A DNA stretch of 64,000 nucleotides from Myxococcota bacterium. Lineage in GTDB: Bacteria; Myxococcota; XYA12-FULL-58-9; JALHOP01. Shown piece by piece: positions 45,012 through 53,578 of this stretch. The position numbers and the translations under genes were made by a program. How positions within the stretch are numbered: position 1 is the first letter of the stretch; the number at the start of each line of letters is the position of its first letter. The notes below the pieces were generated by a model, which had not been told where the DNA came from, did not search any database, and saw only the letters and a program-made list of their open reading frames with translations. The stretch spans positions 122,130 to 186,129 of the forward strand of contig JALHOP010000013.1 in assembly GCA_022842935.1 (NCBI GenBank), in the 5' to 3' direction.

Positions 45012-46610
45012 ATGCTCTACGCGATTGTATTCATCACCGGCGGTGCGATCCTCGCTCTCGAGTTGCTCGCCTCGCGCATCATGACGCCGTACTTCGGCGT
45101 CAGTCTCTTCATCTGGACCGGCATCCTGTCGATCACGCTCGTCGCGCTAGCAGGAGGCTATTGGTGGGGAGGGCGGCTCGCCGCTCGGGATGGGAAAACG
45201 CGTTCGCTTGGGCAGCTGACGCTTCTTTACGCAATGATGCCGGGAGCCGCCGCACTTGCCATTGTCGTGGCTTGCCTTCTCTACCCGTTCACGTTCCTAC
45301 CGCTCGCACGGATGGATCTCGTCGTAGGCGCCTTCGCGGCCTGCGTGATTCTCCTCCTCGTGCCGCTTGCTACGACCTCGGCGATGAATCCGCTACTCGT
45401 GGCGATCCGGGTCGCGGGCGGTGCTGCCCCGGCTGGCGACGCCGGGGCCGGTCGTGTGTTCTTCGTCAGCACACTCGGTTCGGTCGTTGGGGTGTCGGTC
45501 ACGGCGTTTGGCCTCATCCCGCACTTCAGTAACTTCACCGCGACGCTCACGGTCGCCGGGGCGCTTGCGACACTGACGCTCCTCATTGCCGCGAGCCCTC
45601 CACACCCACTCCCGTTCCGCACGGCGGTGGCCGGCCTAGGTGGCGTTGCGCTCGCCTTGTCCCTGGGCCTGCTCGTCTGTGAAGACGCATTCACTGAGGC
45701 GCAGTGGCCTGTTCGCTATGGCGGTCATGAGTGGCGGCGAGAAACCTCCTATCATTCGATGTTCGGCACTGTGCAGATCTTGAAGAGCACCCCCGAAGCC
45801 GACGGCAGCTTTCGGCGTATGTACTTCCAAGATGGCATCACCCAGAACACCGTCGGGAGCGACGGCCAGTCGCTATCGATGTACACGTGGATGCTCGACG
45901 CGCTCATCCGCGCCTACCGGCCCGAGGCGAAGCGCGCGCTGGTCCTCGGGCTTGGCGCGGGCATGGTGCCGCGACTGCTCATTGCGCGTGGCGTCGATGT
46001 GACGGTGGTGGAGATCGATCCCGCGTCTGTACGTGCGGCGCGCGAGATCTTCACGCTGCCCGATGAGGTCGCGGTCGTTGAGCAAGACGCACGCACGTTC
46101 TTGCAGAGCTGCACGCAGCCCTACGATGTCGTGGTGGTCGATCTCTTCGCGGGCGACGGCGTGCCTGAATATCTGGTCACGCAGAATTTCTTCGATGCGC
46201 TGCGGCGCTGCGCGGGTGACGATGGCGTCGCGATCCTGAACACGTTCGCGGATCGCCAGTTTCGTCGGCCCTACGCGCATTTTCTGGCCACACTACGTGC
46301 CGCTATGCCGGCGATGGTGCTGTATCGCACGAACTACGCTGGCGTCGTCCACGTGAATAGCTTCGTGGTAGCTGCCGCGCGCGGTTTGCCCGAGCCTCTG
46401 ACCGTCTCGGTTCAGGAGGCGCCCGAGAGCGTCAGGCAGGCGTTGACCGACATGCTCGCGCAGCCTCGGCCACCCGACGCCCGAGTGCTCGAGCAGAGCC
46501 AGGTGATCACCGATGCGCGAAACCCGGTGTCGCTCGATATGGCGAAGGGGCAGGCGCGGCACCGCAAGGGCGTCATCGATTCGGTACCCGCCGCCTTCCT
46601 GTTCAACTGA
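45012..46610 (+). CDS. membrane-fused spermidine-synthase-like protein
   Basis: This 532-residue protein starts at ATG 45012 (TTG 45000 adds four residues). The N-terminal half has about seven hydrophobic helices (MLYAIVFITGGAILALELLAS, LFIWTGILSITLVALAGGYW, and others). The C-terminal half is a SAM-type methyltransferase/aminopropyltransferase fold: ALVLGLGAGMVPRLLIARG, VTVVEIDPASVRAARE, VVEQDARTFL and DVVVVDLFAGDGVPEYL. Soluble spermidine synthases put a catalytic Asp in a D(S/A)TDP-like loop; here it reads DLFAGD, so true polyamine synthesis is uncertain. Such fusions are common in Proteobacteria and Myxococcota, with unknown substrates. The gene ends seven bases from the convergent SUKH-like gene. 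Confidence 0.85.
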   Translation: MLYAIVFITGGAILALELLASRIMTPYFGVSLFIWTGILSITLVALAGGYWWGGRLAARDGKTRSLGQLTLLYAMMPGAAALAIVVACLLYPFTFLPLARMDLVVGAFAACVILLLVPLATTSAMNPLLVAIRVAGGAAPAGDAGAGRVFFVSTLGSVVGVSVTAFGLIPHFSNFTATLTVAGALATLTLLIAASPPHPLPFRTAVAGLGGVALALSLGLLVCEDAFTEAQWPVRYGGHEWRRETSYHSMFGTVQILKSTPEADGSFRRMYFQDGITQNTVGSDGQSLSMYTWMLDALIRAYRPEAKRALVLGLGAGMVPRLLIARGVDVTVVEIDPASVRAAREIFTLPDEVAVVEQDARTFLQSCTQPYDVVVVDLFAGDGVPEYLVTQNFFDALRRCAGDDGVAILNTFADRQFRRPYAHFLATLRAAMPAMVLYRTNYAGVVHVNSFVVAAARGLPEPLTVSVQEAPESVRQALTDMLAQPRPPDARVLEQSQVITDARNPVSLDMAKGQARHRKGVIDSVPAAFLFN

Positions 46611-46616
46611 GGCGCA

Positions 46617-47663
46617 TCAGCGTCTCAGCGCGTCCATCCACGCTTCGAAGTCCGGGTAGGACCGATTGGCGTCACGTATCACATCGATGGCGCGGCGGCC
46701 TTTCGTGCTGGCTATCTCGCTAGCAAGCGCGCGCACCGCTGCGAGCGGCTCGCCGCTGCTCGAGCCATATTGGACCAGCTCGTAGGGACCAACTCCGTCA
46801 CCGAGCAGGACGAGGAAGTCGCCAAGGTCGCGCGCGACGACACCAAGATCGCCTTCGGACTCGAGAAAGACGATGGGCTGCGCAGCCAGCGGTTTGCCGG
46901 CCTCGACGAGCCAGAAAGCGAGCAGGCCGCCACTGCCATCCGAACCGAACACGCGGAAGTGCTCTTCCGCCTCGGGGTTGCCGGTCCAGGCTCTTGGGCC
47001 GCCCGTCTCCCAATTGGCCGCGACAGAGAGGTCGACGTTGTCACCGAAGCCCTCGTCGTCGCCAATGGCCGCGAGACGCTCGAGCGTTGCAGGAAAGGCC
47101 TCCTTGGCAGCGGGGCCGAGTTGCGCGGTGGTGAGGCGCGCGCGCGGTGTCGGCTTTGGGGCCGCCGCGACAAGGCGCTCGAGTGTCTCGGCGTCAGCAC
47201 GGTCGAGCTCTTCGATGGCGATACGGACGTGCATCAGTTCGTGCGGCGCGTCAGAGTCGAAGAGCATCGTCGTCGCGTGGCCGTTCGCGCGGTGGACGAG
47301 GTAAAAGCGCGCGTAAGCGTTCTTGCGCGACTCGAGCGCCCGTGCAGCCGCTTCCTTTTCGGTAAGCTTGGTGGTGACGCCGTCCGCGAAGCTCTCTGCG
47401 AACGCCGGCCCCAGCTCGAAGCCAGTGAGGTACGCCACGTATTGTCCGTTTTCGCGTCGCGGAGGGTAGAGCCCTTCGCGGCGCACCTGGGCCGCGTATT
47501 GTGCTTCGTAGTGTTTGGTCGGGTGCCTGATTGGGTAGGAGAGGCTGCGGTTGAAGACGTCCGGGGGTGGGGCCAACCCCTCTTCTTGGTGGAACTTGAG
47601 CACGGCGGGTGCGTCAGATCGCTGGCCGAGAAGCGCAGTCATGCGGTCGACGAGTTTTGGCAT
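46617..47663 (-). CDS. SMI1/KNR4 (SUKH)-like protein
   Basis: The product is 348 residues from ATG 47663; the upstream extension is rejected as non-coding. The C-terminal about 120 residues (DLSVAANWETGGPRAWTG, HFRVFGSDGSGGLLAFWLV, PIVFLESEGDLGVVARDL, DFLVLLGDGVG) resemble a SUKH domain, a fold shared by many immunity proteins in polymorphic toxin systems. The N-terminal part is helical and unassigned (GQYVAYLTGFELGPAFAESF, HATTMLFDSDAPHELMHVRI). No toxin gene lies next to it in this window, so an orphan immunity or housekeeping role cannot be told apart. Confidence 0.7.
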   Translation of the reverse strand: MPKLVDRMTALLGQRSDAPAVLKFHQEEGLAPPPDVFNRSLSYPIRHPTKHYEAQYAAQVRREGLYPPRRENGQYVAYLTGFELGPAFAESFADGVTTKLTEKEAAARALESRKNAYARFYLVHRANGHATTMLFDSDAPHELMHVRIAIEELDRADAETLERLVAAAPKPTPRARLTTAQLGPAAKEAFPATLERLAAIGDDEGFGDNVDLSVAANWETGGPRAWTGNPEAEEHFRVFGSDGSGGLLAFWLVEAGKPLAAQPIVFLESEGDLGVVARDLGDFLVLLGDGVGPYELVQYGSSSGEPLAAVRALASEIASTKGRRAIDVIRDANRSYPDFEAWMDALRR

Positions 47664-47940
47664 GCCTTCGATTCTGCACGCTGTGACGAGAGGCGCAATT
47701 GCCAACGCGGCAGGTCGGACCTGCGACGATCGCGAGTACCGACCTCCAAGAAGCACCGTGGTGGCTGGATATGGTTGCTAGTTGAGCGCAGCTCGCGTAC
47801 CAGGCGTGGTCGCAACTCGTCGCCTTGTGTCCACGCCTGCGATAGCGAACGAACCCCGCGTCTGGTGTCCTTGCGTTCGCTCCCCAGAAAAAGCTCCAAG
47901 CACCAAAGGCCTCGAAGGCCGCCGGAAAGAAGTGTCCCTC

Positions 47941-48027
47941 GTGAACGACAAATTTTTCGTCGGTGGCGTGAATATCGAAACGACCGAGGCTGCCCTTCGC
48001 CCTAACTCAGCCCGGAAAGGTTGCTAA
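47941..48027 (+). pseudogene. 5' fragment of an RRM RNA-binding protein gene
   Basis: GTG 47941 opens a 28-codon frame whose first 20 residues (MNDKFFVGGVNIETTEAALR) match the start of an RRM domain: FFVGGV is the RNP2 strand and TTEAALR begins helix 1. Then it runs into an unrelated tail and stops at 48025. The rest of the RRM, including RNP1, is gone and the sigma-70 gene starts six bases later. Compare the intact RRM gene at 63674. A GGCCT-CGA-AGGCC hairpin lies at 47908-47920, upstream of the start. Confidence 0.55.
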
Positions 48028-48033
48028 GCCTTG

Positions 48034-49329
48034 ATGCCCGACCACACACCGAAGAAAGCGCGCCGCTCGAGCGGACGCGCGGCGGGTCGCTCGACACCGG
48101 TCAAAGCTCGTGAACGCGACGACGTTGGTAGCTATCTCGACCGCGTCAAGCGCGTCGCTCTGCTGACGCGCGAACAAGAGGTGGCGATCGCCAAACGCAT
48201 CGAAGCCGGTGATGCCCAGGTGACGAGCACGTTGCTCGCCTCTGACGCCGTCATCGCCGAGCTCCGCGTGGTGGCCGACAAGCTCCGCTCGGGAACCCTG
48301 ATGGCCCACGACATCGTCGAGATGTCCGAGGAGGCCGCAGCGGACAGCGTGGGAAGTACGACGCGCGCGCTCAAGCTGCTCACGCGCATCAGTAAGCTCC
48401 ACGACCAGCGCCTGAAGGGAACCGACAAGGTCAAAGCGCGTCGTGCCACCGAGATCGAGCAGACTTACGCCGAGCTCTCGCTTTGCAGACATGAACGGCA
48501 ACGACTGCGCGCGCGGGTCGAGAACATGGTTGCCAATGCGCCGCCGGGTGAGAAGCTCCTGCGCGCGACCCACAAGCGGCTCGTGGCAGGTGAACGTCTC
48601 GCGCAGCAGGCACGCGGAGAGCTCGTCGCCGCGAACTTACGTCTCGTCGTGTTCATTGCGAAGTCGTACGTGAACCGCGGCATGCAGCTGCCCGATCTCA
48701 TCCAAGAGGGCAACATTGGTCTCATGCGGGCGGTCGACAAGTTCGACCACCGACGTGGGTTCAAGTTCTCGACCTATGCGACCTGGTGGATCCGCCAATC
48801 CGTCACGCGCGCTTTGTCGGACCAGTCACGCACCATCCGCGTCCCCGTGCATATGGCCGAGACGCTAAACAAGGTTCTGCGCACCAGCCGCTACCTGGTT
48901 GCCCAGCTGGGGCGTGAGCCCACCGCGGAAGAGATCGCAGACAAGCTCGGTCTTCCTCAGGCGCGGGTTCGCTATGTCCTGTCGCTCGGGCGCGAGCCGC
49001 TATCGCTCTCCAATCCTGTCGGCGACGACGGTGACGCGACGCTCGGTGACTTCGTTGCCTCGCGCGAGGCATCGTCGTCCGCCTTGGCGGAGGGAAACGA
49101 TCTTGCGCGTCAGATGCGCAGTGTGCTCAAGAACTTGAGCCCGCGCGAAGACAAGATCATTCGCATGCGCTTCGGCATTGGACACGACGCCGAACATACC
49201 CTCGAGCAGGTTGGCAATGAGTTCGCCGTGACGCGCGAACGGATCCGGCAGATCGAGGCGAAGGTGCTGCACAAGCTGCGGCAGCCAGCCAGGGCGCGCG
49301 CGCTACGTGGATTCGTCGACGCCGACTAG
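48034..49329 (+). CDS. RpoD-like sigma-70 family factor
   Basis: The product is 431 residues from ATG 48034 (TTG 48031 also in frame). An N-terminal basic tail ([14 protein letters not shown]) is followed by region 1.2 ([31 protein letters not shown]), a helical spacer, region 2 ([53 protein letters not shown]), region 3 ([16 protein letters not shown]) and region 4 ([34 protein letters not shown]). It lacks the acidic region 1.1 and is shorter than most primary sigma factors, so a group 2 role is plausible; a primary role is not excluded. Confidence 0.92.
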   Translation: MPDHTPKKARRSSGRAAGRSTPVKARERDDVGSYLDRVKRVALLTREQEVAIAKRIEAGDAQVTSTLLASDAVIAELRVVADKLRSGTLMAHDIVEMSEEAAADSVGSTTRALKLLTRISKLHDQRLKGTDKVKARRATEIEQTYAELSLCRHERQRLRARVENMVANAPPGEKLLRATHKRLVAGERLAQQARGELVAANLRLVVFIAKSYVNRGMQLPDLIQEGNIGLMRAVDKFDHRRGFKFSTYATWWIRQSVTRALSDQSRTIRVPVHMAETLNKVLRTSRYLVAQLGREPTAEEIADKLGLPQARVRYVLSLGREPLSLSNPVGDDGDATLGDFVASREASSSALAEGNDLARQMRSVLKNLSPREDKIIRMRFGIGHDAEHTLEQVGNEFAVTRERIRQIEAKVLHKLRQPARARALRGFVDAD

Positions 49330-49418
49330 GTCTTCGCATCGAGCTCTCGAACGGTTTCTTGCACTGCGGCAAGCCGCCGATTGTTCAGCCTGCCCGCGCG
49401 CGTGTTAGGGAGGCCCCC

Positions 49419-50546
49419 ATGCTGGCTCTCTCTCTCTTCGTTTCGAGTGCGGTCTGCACCGCGTCCCCGAGTCTTGCCTTCACGGCGGCGCGTGCTGTCG
49501 ATCTCGAGACTGGCGTATTGCGCAGCGACCCTGTCGTCCTCGTTGACGGGGAACGTATCGTGGCAGTCCGCTATGGCGGCTCTGTCCCGGATGGCGTTCG
49601 ACGGGTCGACCTTGGCGACGTTACTCTCTTGCCTGGACTCATCGATGCTCATACGCATCTCCTGGGTACCGCCGGGGCGGACGGCTATGCCGCCATGCTC
49701 GTGCATCAATCGCAGGCGAAGCGGGCTCTCGGTGGCGCGGCGAACGCGCGAAAGACGCTGTTCGCCGGGTTCACGACGGTGCGCGACGTCGAAAACGAGG
49801 GTTCTGCCTACGCGGACGTCGCTCTGCGCGACGCCATCAAGGCTGGCCTCGTGCCCGGTCCCCGCATGTTGGTGGCGACGCGCGCAATCGCGGTCATCGG
49901 CCAATACTATCCCTTCGGTGTCTCCCCCGACCTCTCTGATTTTCCGCGTGGAGCGCAGATGGTGAGCGGGGTCGAAGAGGCTCGACGCGCTGCCCGCGAG
50001 CAGCTGGGCAACGGGGCCGACCTTCTCAAGGTCTACGCGGATTGGACCTACCCAACTCTCACGGTCGAAGAGCTCAGGGCCATCGTCGAGGAGGCGCGCA
50101 AGGCCAACCGTCGCGTCGCCGCGCATGCGCGTACGTCACAGGCGATCCGCAATGCGGTAACGGCTGGTGTCACTTCGATCGAACACGGCTGGCTCGCCGA
50201 CAAGCCAACACTCGAGCTCATGAAGCGCGAGAAGATTTGGCTCGTGCCGACCGTTGGCGTGCTCGAGGATGCACTCGCCAGCGCCAAAGACGAGGCAGCC
50301 AAGAAGCGGGCGACCGAACGGCACGCCGCCGCGTTCGCCATGTTGCGCAACGCACGCGCCATCGGCGTGCGGATCGCGACCGGCTATGACGCGGGAGGAG
50401 ACGACGAGCACGGCCACAACGCCCGCGAAATCGTCGCCATAACCGGACACGATGCGCGATTAATCGCCGTCGTAGTTCATCGGCTCGCGCGGCAGCGGTC
50501 GGGTCTCGCTCGCGCGGGGATGCAGCCGCTCGTAGGCTACGCGTAG
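49419..50546 (+). pseudogene. amidohydrolase, C-terminally truncated
   Basis: The start is solid: GGGAGG five bases before ATG 49419 and a signal peptide (LALSLFVSSAVCTASPSLA). It is an imidazolonepropionase/prolidase-like amidohydrolase with the metal motif DAHTHLLG, a Lys in LLKVYADW that may be carbamylated, His in VAAHART and SIEHGW, and Asp in IATGYDAGGDDEHGHN. Similarity stops at REIVA, near 50438. The expected 60-90-residue C-terminus of the barrel and cap domain is missing, and the remaining frame reads through the antisense of the next gene to 50546. Probably a deletion or rearrangement junction, unless the assembly is misjoined there. Confidence 0.7.
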
Positions 50547-51104
50547 GCGCTGATAGACCGTCGCCGAGTGCCGCGCTTCCTCGCCGCGCAGCATCACGCT
50601 CGCGTTGTTGTTGTCGACGACACAGGCGGCGCGAAAGGTCTCGTAGAACCAGCGCGTCGCACCGGTGCCAAGCCAGGCGTCGAGGTCGCGGTCGGCGCCG
50701 CCGATGACCGCGGCGTGATCGGTTGCGGCCTCGCGCTGGATACGCTCGATGGTCTCGCGTGCGCCGGGAGACGTCTGGGCAAGACGTGTCGTGACCTCCG
50801 CCTCCAACGCGTTCGCTGTGCGCTCGAACGCCGCGCGTGTGGACGTGGCAAGACGCCGTGCTTGCGCCAGCGCCTGGGGCGTTGGGCGGGCTCCCCGCGC
50901 CGTCTCGAGATCGCGCAGGGCCCCTTGGGCTCGATACATGGCTGTCCGTAGACGCTCGACGATGCGCAGCCGCGGCTCGAGCGCCGAACTGACTTGCGCG
51001 AGCGCTTCGCCGACCGGGTGGGCAGCAGCATCGAGTTGTTGTTGCGTGAGGTCGCCGCCGTGAGGGACGCGGAAATCGCCACAGATAGGCACACGCTCAG
51101 CCAT
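50460..51104 (-). CDS. hypothetical helical protein
   Basis: The product is 214 residues from ATG 51104. It is largely helical (RLRTAMYRAQGALRDLET, ARRLATSTRAAFERTANALEAEV, then IERIQREAATDHAAVIG), with a C-terminal domain containing WFYETFRAACVVDNNNA, ATVYQRLRVAYERL and a Pro/Arg/Glu tail. No family is recognised and there is no signal peptide. Its stop at 50460 lies about 20 bases beyond the break in the convergent amidohydrolase, so the junction may have been placed just outside this gene. Confidence 0.6.
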   Translation of the reverse strand: MAERVPICGDFRVPHGGDLTQQQLDAAAHPVGEALAQVSSALEPRLRIVERLRTAMYRAQGALRDLETARGARPTPQALAQARRLATSTRAAFERTANALEAEVTTRLAQTSPGARETIERIQREAATDHAAVIGGADRDLDAWLGTGATRWFYETFRAACVVDNNNASVMLRGEEARHSATVYQRLRVAYERLHPRASETRPLPREPMNYDGD

Positions 51105-51245
51105 AAGCTGATTATCGGCACCGCGGTGCGTGTGGTGCTGAAATCGAACCAACCCCCGCCCGGTTCAACGCGTCGCAGAGGCCAAGGCCAGCAGATCCAG
51201 GGGTTTACGCTTGGCGTTTGCCCCGTATCTGTCGGATGAAGAGAC

Positions 51246-51896
51246 ATGCTCGACAAGAACGTCGGTGTGCTCGGCTCCGGCGGCGTGGGAGAGACCCTCG
51301 CCGACGGCTTTCTCAAATATGGCTGCACGGTCATGCGCGGTTCGCGGGAGCCCACGAAGCTCGAGGATTGGCGCGCGAGGGCGGGGACGAAGGCTTCGGT
51401 TGGCGATTTCGCCGCGACAGCGGCGTTCGGTGACCTCTTGGTCTTGGCGGTAAAAGGCTCGGCGGCGCTCTCGGTCGCTGCGGGATGCGGCTCGGCACTC
51501 GACGGCAAGGTCGTTCTCGATGCGACCAACCCAATCGCCGAGAAGCCGCCAGTCGACGGTATTCTCGAGTTCTTCACCGGTCCGAACGACTCGCTCATCG
51601 AGCGTCTGCAGACCCAACACCCAAAAGCACGCTTCGTGAAGTGCTTCTCGTCAGTTGGTAGCGCCAACATGGTGAACCCACAGTTCGGCGGTTCACGGCC
51701 AACCATGTTCATCTGCGGCAACGACAAGTCTGCTAAAGAGGTCACTCGCAAGATCCTCGACGCCTTCGGATGGGAAACCGAGGACCTCGGAACGGCGCGC
51801 GGCGGTCGAGCCATCGAGCCGCTTTGCATCACCTGGTGCGCTCCCGGTTTCCTGGAGGGTCGCTGGACGCACGCCTTCAAGGTCCTGAGGCGATAG
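51246..51896 (+). CDS. NADPH-dependent F420 reductase-like oxidoreductase
   Basis: This 216-residue protein has a Rossmann dinucleotide-binding start (VGVLGSGGVGETLADGFLKYG, with Gly-x-Gly-x-x-Gly-type spacing) and matches the F420_oxidored / NADP-binding pattern: GSREPTKLEDW, DLLVLAVKG, KVVLDATNP, KCFSSVGSANMVNP and TMFICGNDK. Relatives use NADP and coenzyme F420, but many members in bacteria without F420 are of unknown substrate. A stretch of purines (GAAGAGAC) precedes ATG 51246. The end at 51896 is about 180 bases before the PilZ-kinase. Confidence 0.85.
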   Translation: MLDKNVGVLGSGGVGETLADGFLKYGCTVMRGSREPTKLEDWRARAGTKASVGDFAATAAFGDLLVLAVKGSAALSVAAGCGSALDGKVVLDATNPIAEKPPVDGILEFFTGPNDSLIERLQTQHPKARFVKCFSSVGSANMVNPQFGGSRPTMFICGNDKSAKEVTRKILDAFGWETEDLGTARGGRAIEPLCITWCAPGFLEGRWTHAFKVLRR

Positions 51897-52074
51897 TCGG
51901 TGGCGCCTACCGGGCCAATATCGAAGCAGCGCGCTACCACTGCGCCGCAGCGTCATACCTCGACCTGCTCGACCCGGTTGCATCGGTCTTGGGCGCTGAT
52001 ACGATTTTAGGTGTCGACTTGGTCGACGCCGCTTCATCGCGTTGTAGACGTGGGGAGCGGGTGGAAGGAATAGA

Positions 52075-53478
52075 ATGAGCATCACCTCGGTAAAGCCCGC
52101 GCCTCGATGGTCGGTGCTTGCCCCCGTGATGCCGCGAGCCGCGATCGAGCGTCCCGATTGGAGTGCGATCAACATTAGCGAGACGGGGATGTTCGTCTCC
52201 GGAGCTCCGCTTTTGCGCCCCGGCTCGGTGGTGGACGTCGATATCGTTCTGCCGGGTGCGTTCGGGCCATCGCTCGAGATCACGAGTCGCGTGCAAGTTG
52301 TGTGGACGCGCGCCCCGACGGACTCTACGCGCAACCGACCAGCGGGCATGGGGATGCGCTTTCTTGGCATCGACGCCCGCGTGCAGGCAGACCTCAAGGC
52401 CTATTTGGATGAGCTCTCGATGCATCAGAGCAACGCGCAGCCGCGTTGGTCGATGGTTGCTGTCGAGACGCCCCAGCCTCTGCCGGTCGCGTCGAGCTTC
52501 ATTGGCCTGCCGCCGCCATCCGAGGCGTTGACCGCAAAAGCAATCACGTTGCCTGTCCCTCTGCCCGTGGCGTCAGTGGTTGCGCCAAACGCTGCTGCTG
52601 CTACTGCTCCGCCCCCTCCTCCCGAGGCGTCACGCCCGGTACAGAAGGGTGACGAGCTCGGCAGATACACCATCGTGGACCGCATCGGGTCGGGTGGCAT
52701 GGGTGACGTTTTCCTCGCCCAACATACGATGCTCGGTCGCCGTGTTGCTCTGAAGCTCCTCAAAGACCAACACGTTCATGACCACGCTGCCTTGCGTCGC
52801 TTCTATGACGAAGCGCGGCTCGTGAATCAGATCTCGCATGACAATATCGTGCAGATCACCGACCTCGTGGTTGGCGAAGAACATGTGTTTATTGTCATGG
52901 AGTTGCTCGTCGGACAGACCCTCTCCGAGGACATCCGGCAGAACGGACCACTTCCGCTGTCGCGGATCGTCGTCATTGGTAAGCAGCTCTGTGGCGCCCT
53001 TGACGCTGTCCATCGCGCCGGCATCGTGCATCGCGACCTCAAACCGCAGAACGTCATGCTCGTTCAGCATGCTGGCAGCCCCGACTTCGTGAAGCTCCTC
53101 GATTTCGGTATCGCGAAGCTTCGCAAGGGGGCCGCGCTCGACGGTCCGCGCACCCTCGTCGGCGAGGTCGTCGGAACGCCTGGTTACATGGCACCCGAAC
53201 AGCTGTTGGGAGAGGCGGTCGACGCGCGGTCAGACATTTACAGTCTGGGTGTCGTGTTGTTCGTGATGCTCACGGGGCAGCTTCCCTTCAAGGCTTCGGG
53301 GTGGGCAGAGATGCTCTTGCGTCAAGTCAAGGAAGCGCCACAGCCGCCGAGCGCTGCCCTAGGGAGGGCACTGCCCCGAGCGCTCGACAACATGGTCGTG
53401 CGGTGCCTCGACCGAAACCCGAACAACCGGCCAGCTAGTGCGTCCGCTGTAGCGACAGTGCTGCAGCACCTGGGGTGA
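52075..53478 (+). CDS. PilZ-Ser/Thr protein kinase fusion
   Basis: This 467-residue cytosolic protein starts at ATG 52075 with AAGGA five bases upstream. Residues about 1-118 form a PilZ domain with NISETG (NxSxxG) and RPAGMGMRF; R21 and R26 stand where the c-di-GMP-binding RxxxR is expected, but at one residue wider spacing. A Pro/Ala linker (about 130-190) leads to a complete Hanks-type kinase (about 197-467): P-loop GSGGMGDVF, Lys 227 in VALKLLK, HRDLKPQN (319-326), DFG (343-345), GTPGYMAPEQ. No transmembrane segment or PASTA domain. A kinase that may respond to c-di-GMP is the obvious reading. Confidence 0.92.
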   Translation: MSITSVKPAPRWSVLAPVMPRAAIERPDWSAINISETGMFVSGAPLLRPGSVVDVDIVLPGAFGPSLEITSRVQVVWTRAPTDSTRNRPAGMGMRFLGIDARVQADLKAYLDELSMHQSNAQPRWSMVAVETPQPLPVASSFIGLPPPSEALTAKAITLPVPLPVASVVAPNAAAATAPPPPPEASRPVQKGDELGRYTIVDRIGSGGMGDVFLAQHTMLGRRVALKLLKDQHVHDHAALRRFYDEARLVNQISHDNIVQITDLVVGEEHVFIVMELLVGQTLSEDIRQNGPLPLSRIVVIGKQLCGALDAVHRAGIVHRDLKPQNVMLVQHAGSPDFVKLLDFGIAKLRKGAALDGPRTLVGEVVGTPGYMAPEQLLGEAVDARSDIYSLGVVLFVMLTGQLPFKASGWAEMLLRQVKEAPQPPSAALGRALPRALDNMVVRCLDRNPNNRPASASAVATVLQHLG

Positions 53479-53578
53479 GTCGGCGCGTCTCGAGGTGCAC
53501 GGTGGCCCCATCGCGCGTGCGGCCGGTCACGACAAGCAGCGTTTGAGGTCACCAAAGCGACGCGACTATAGTCGCGCG

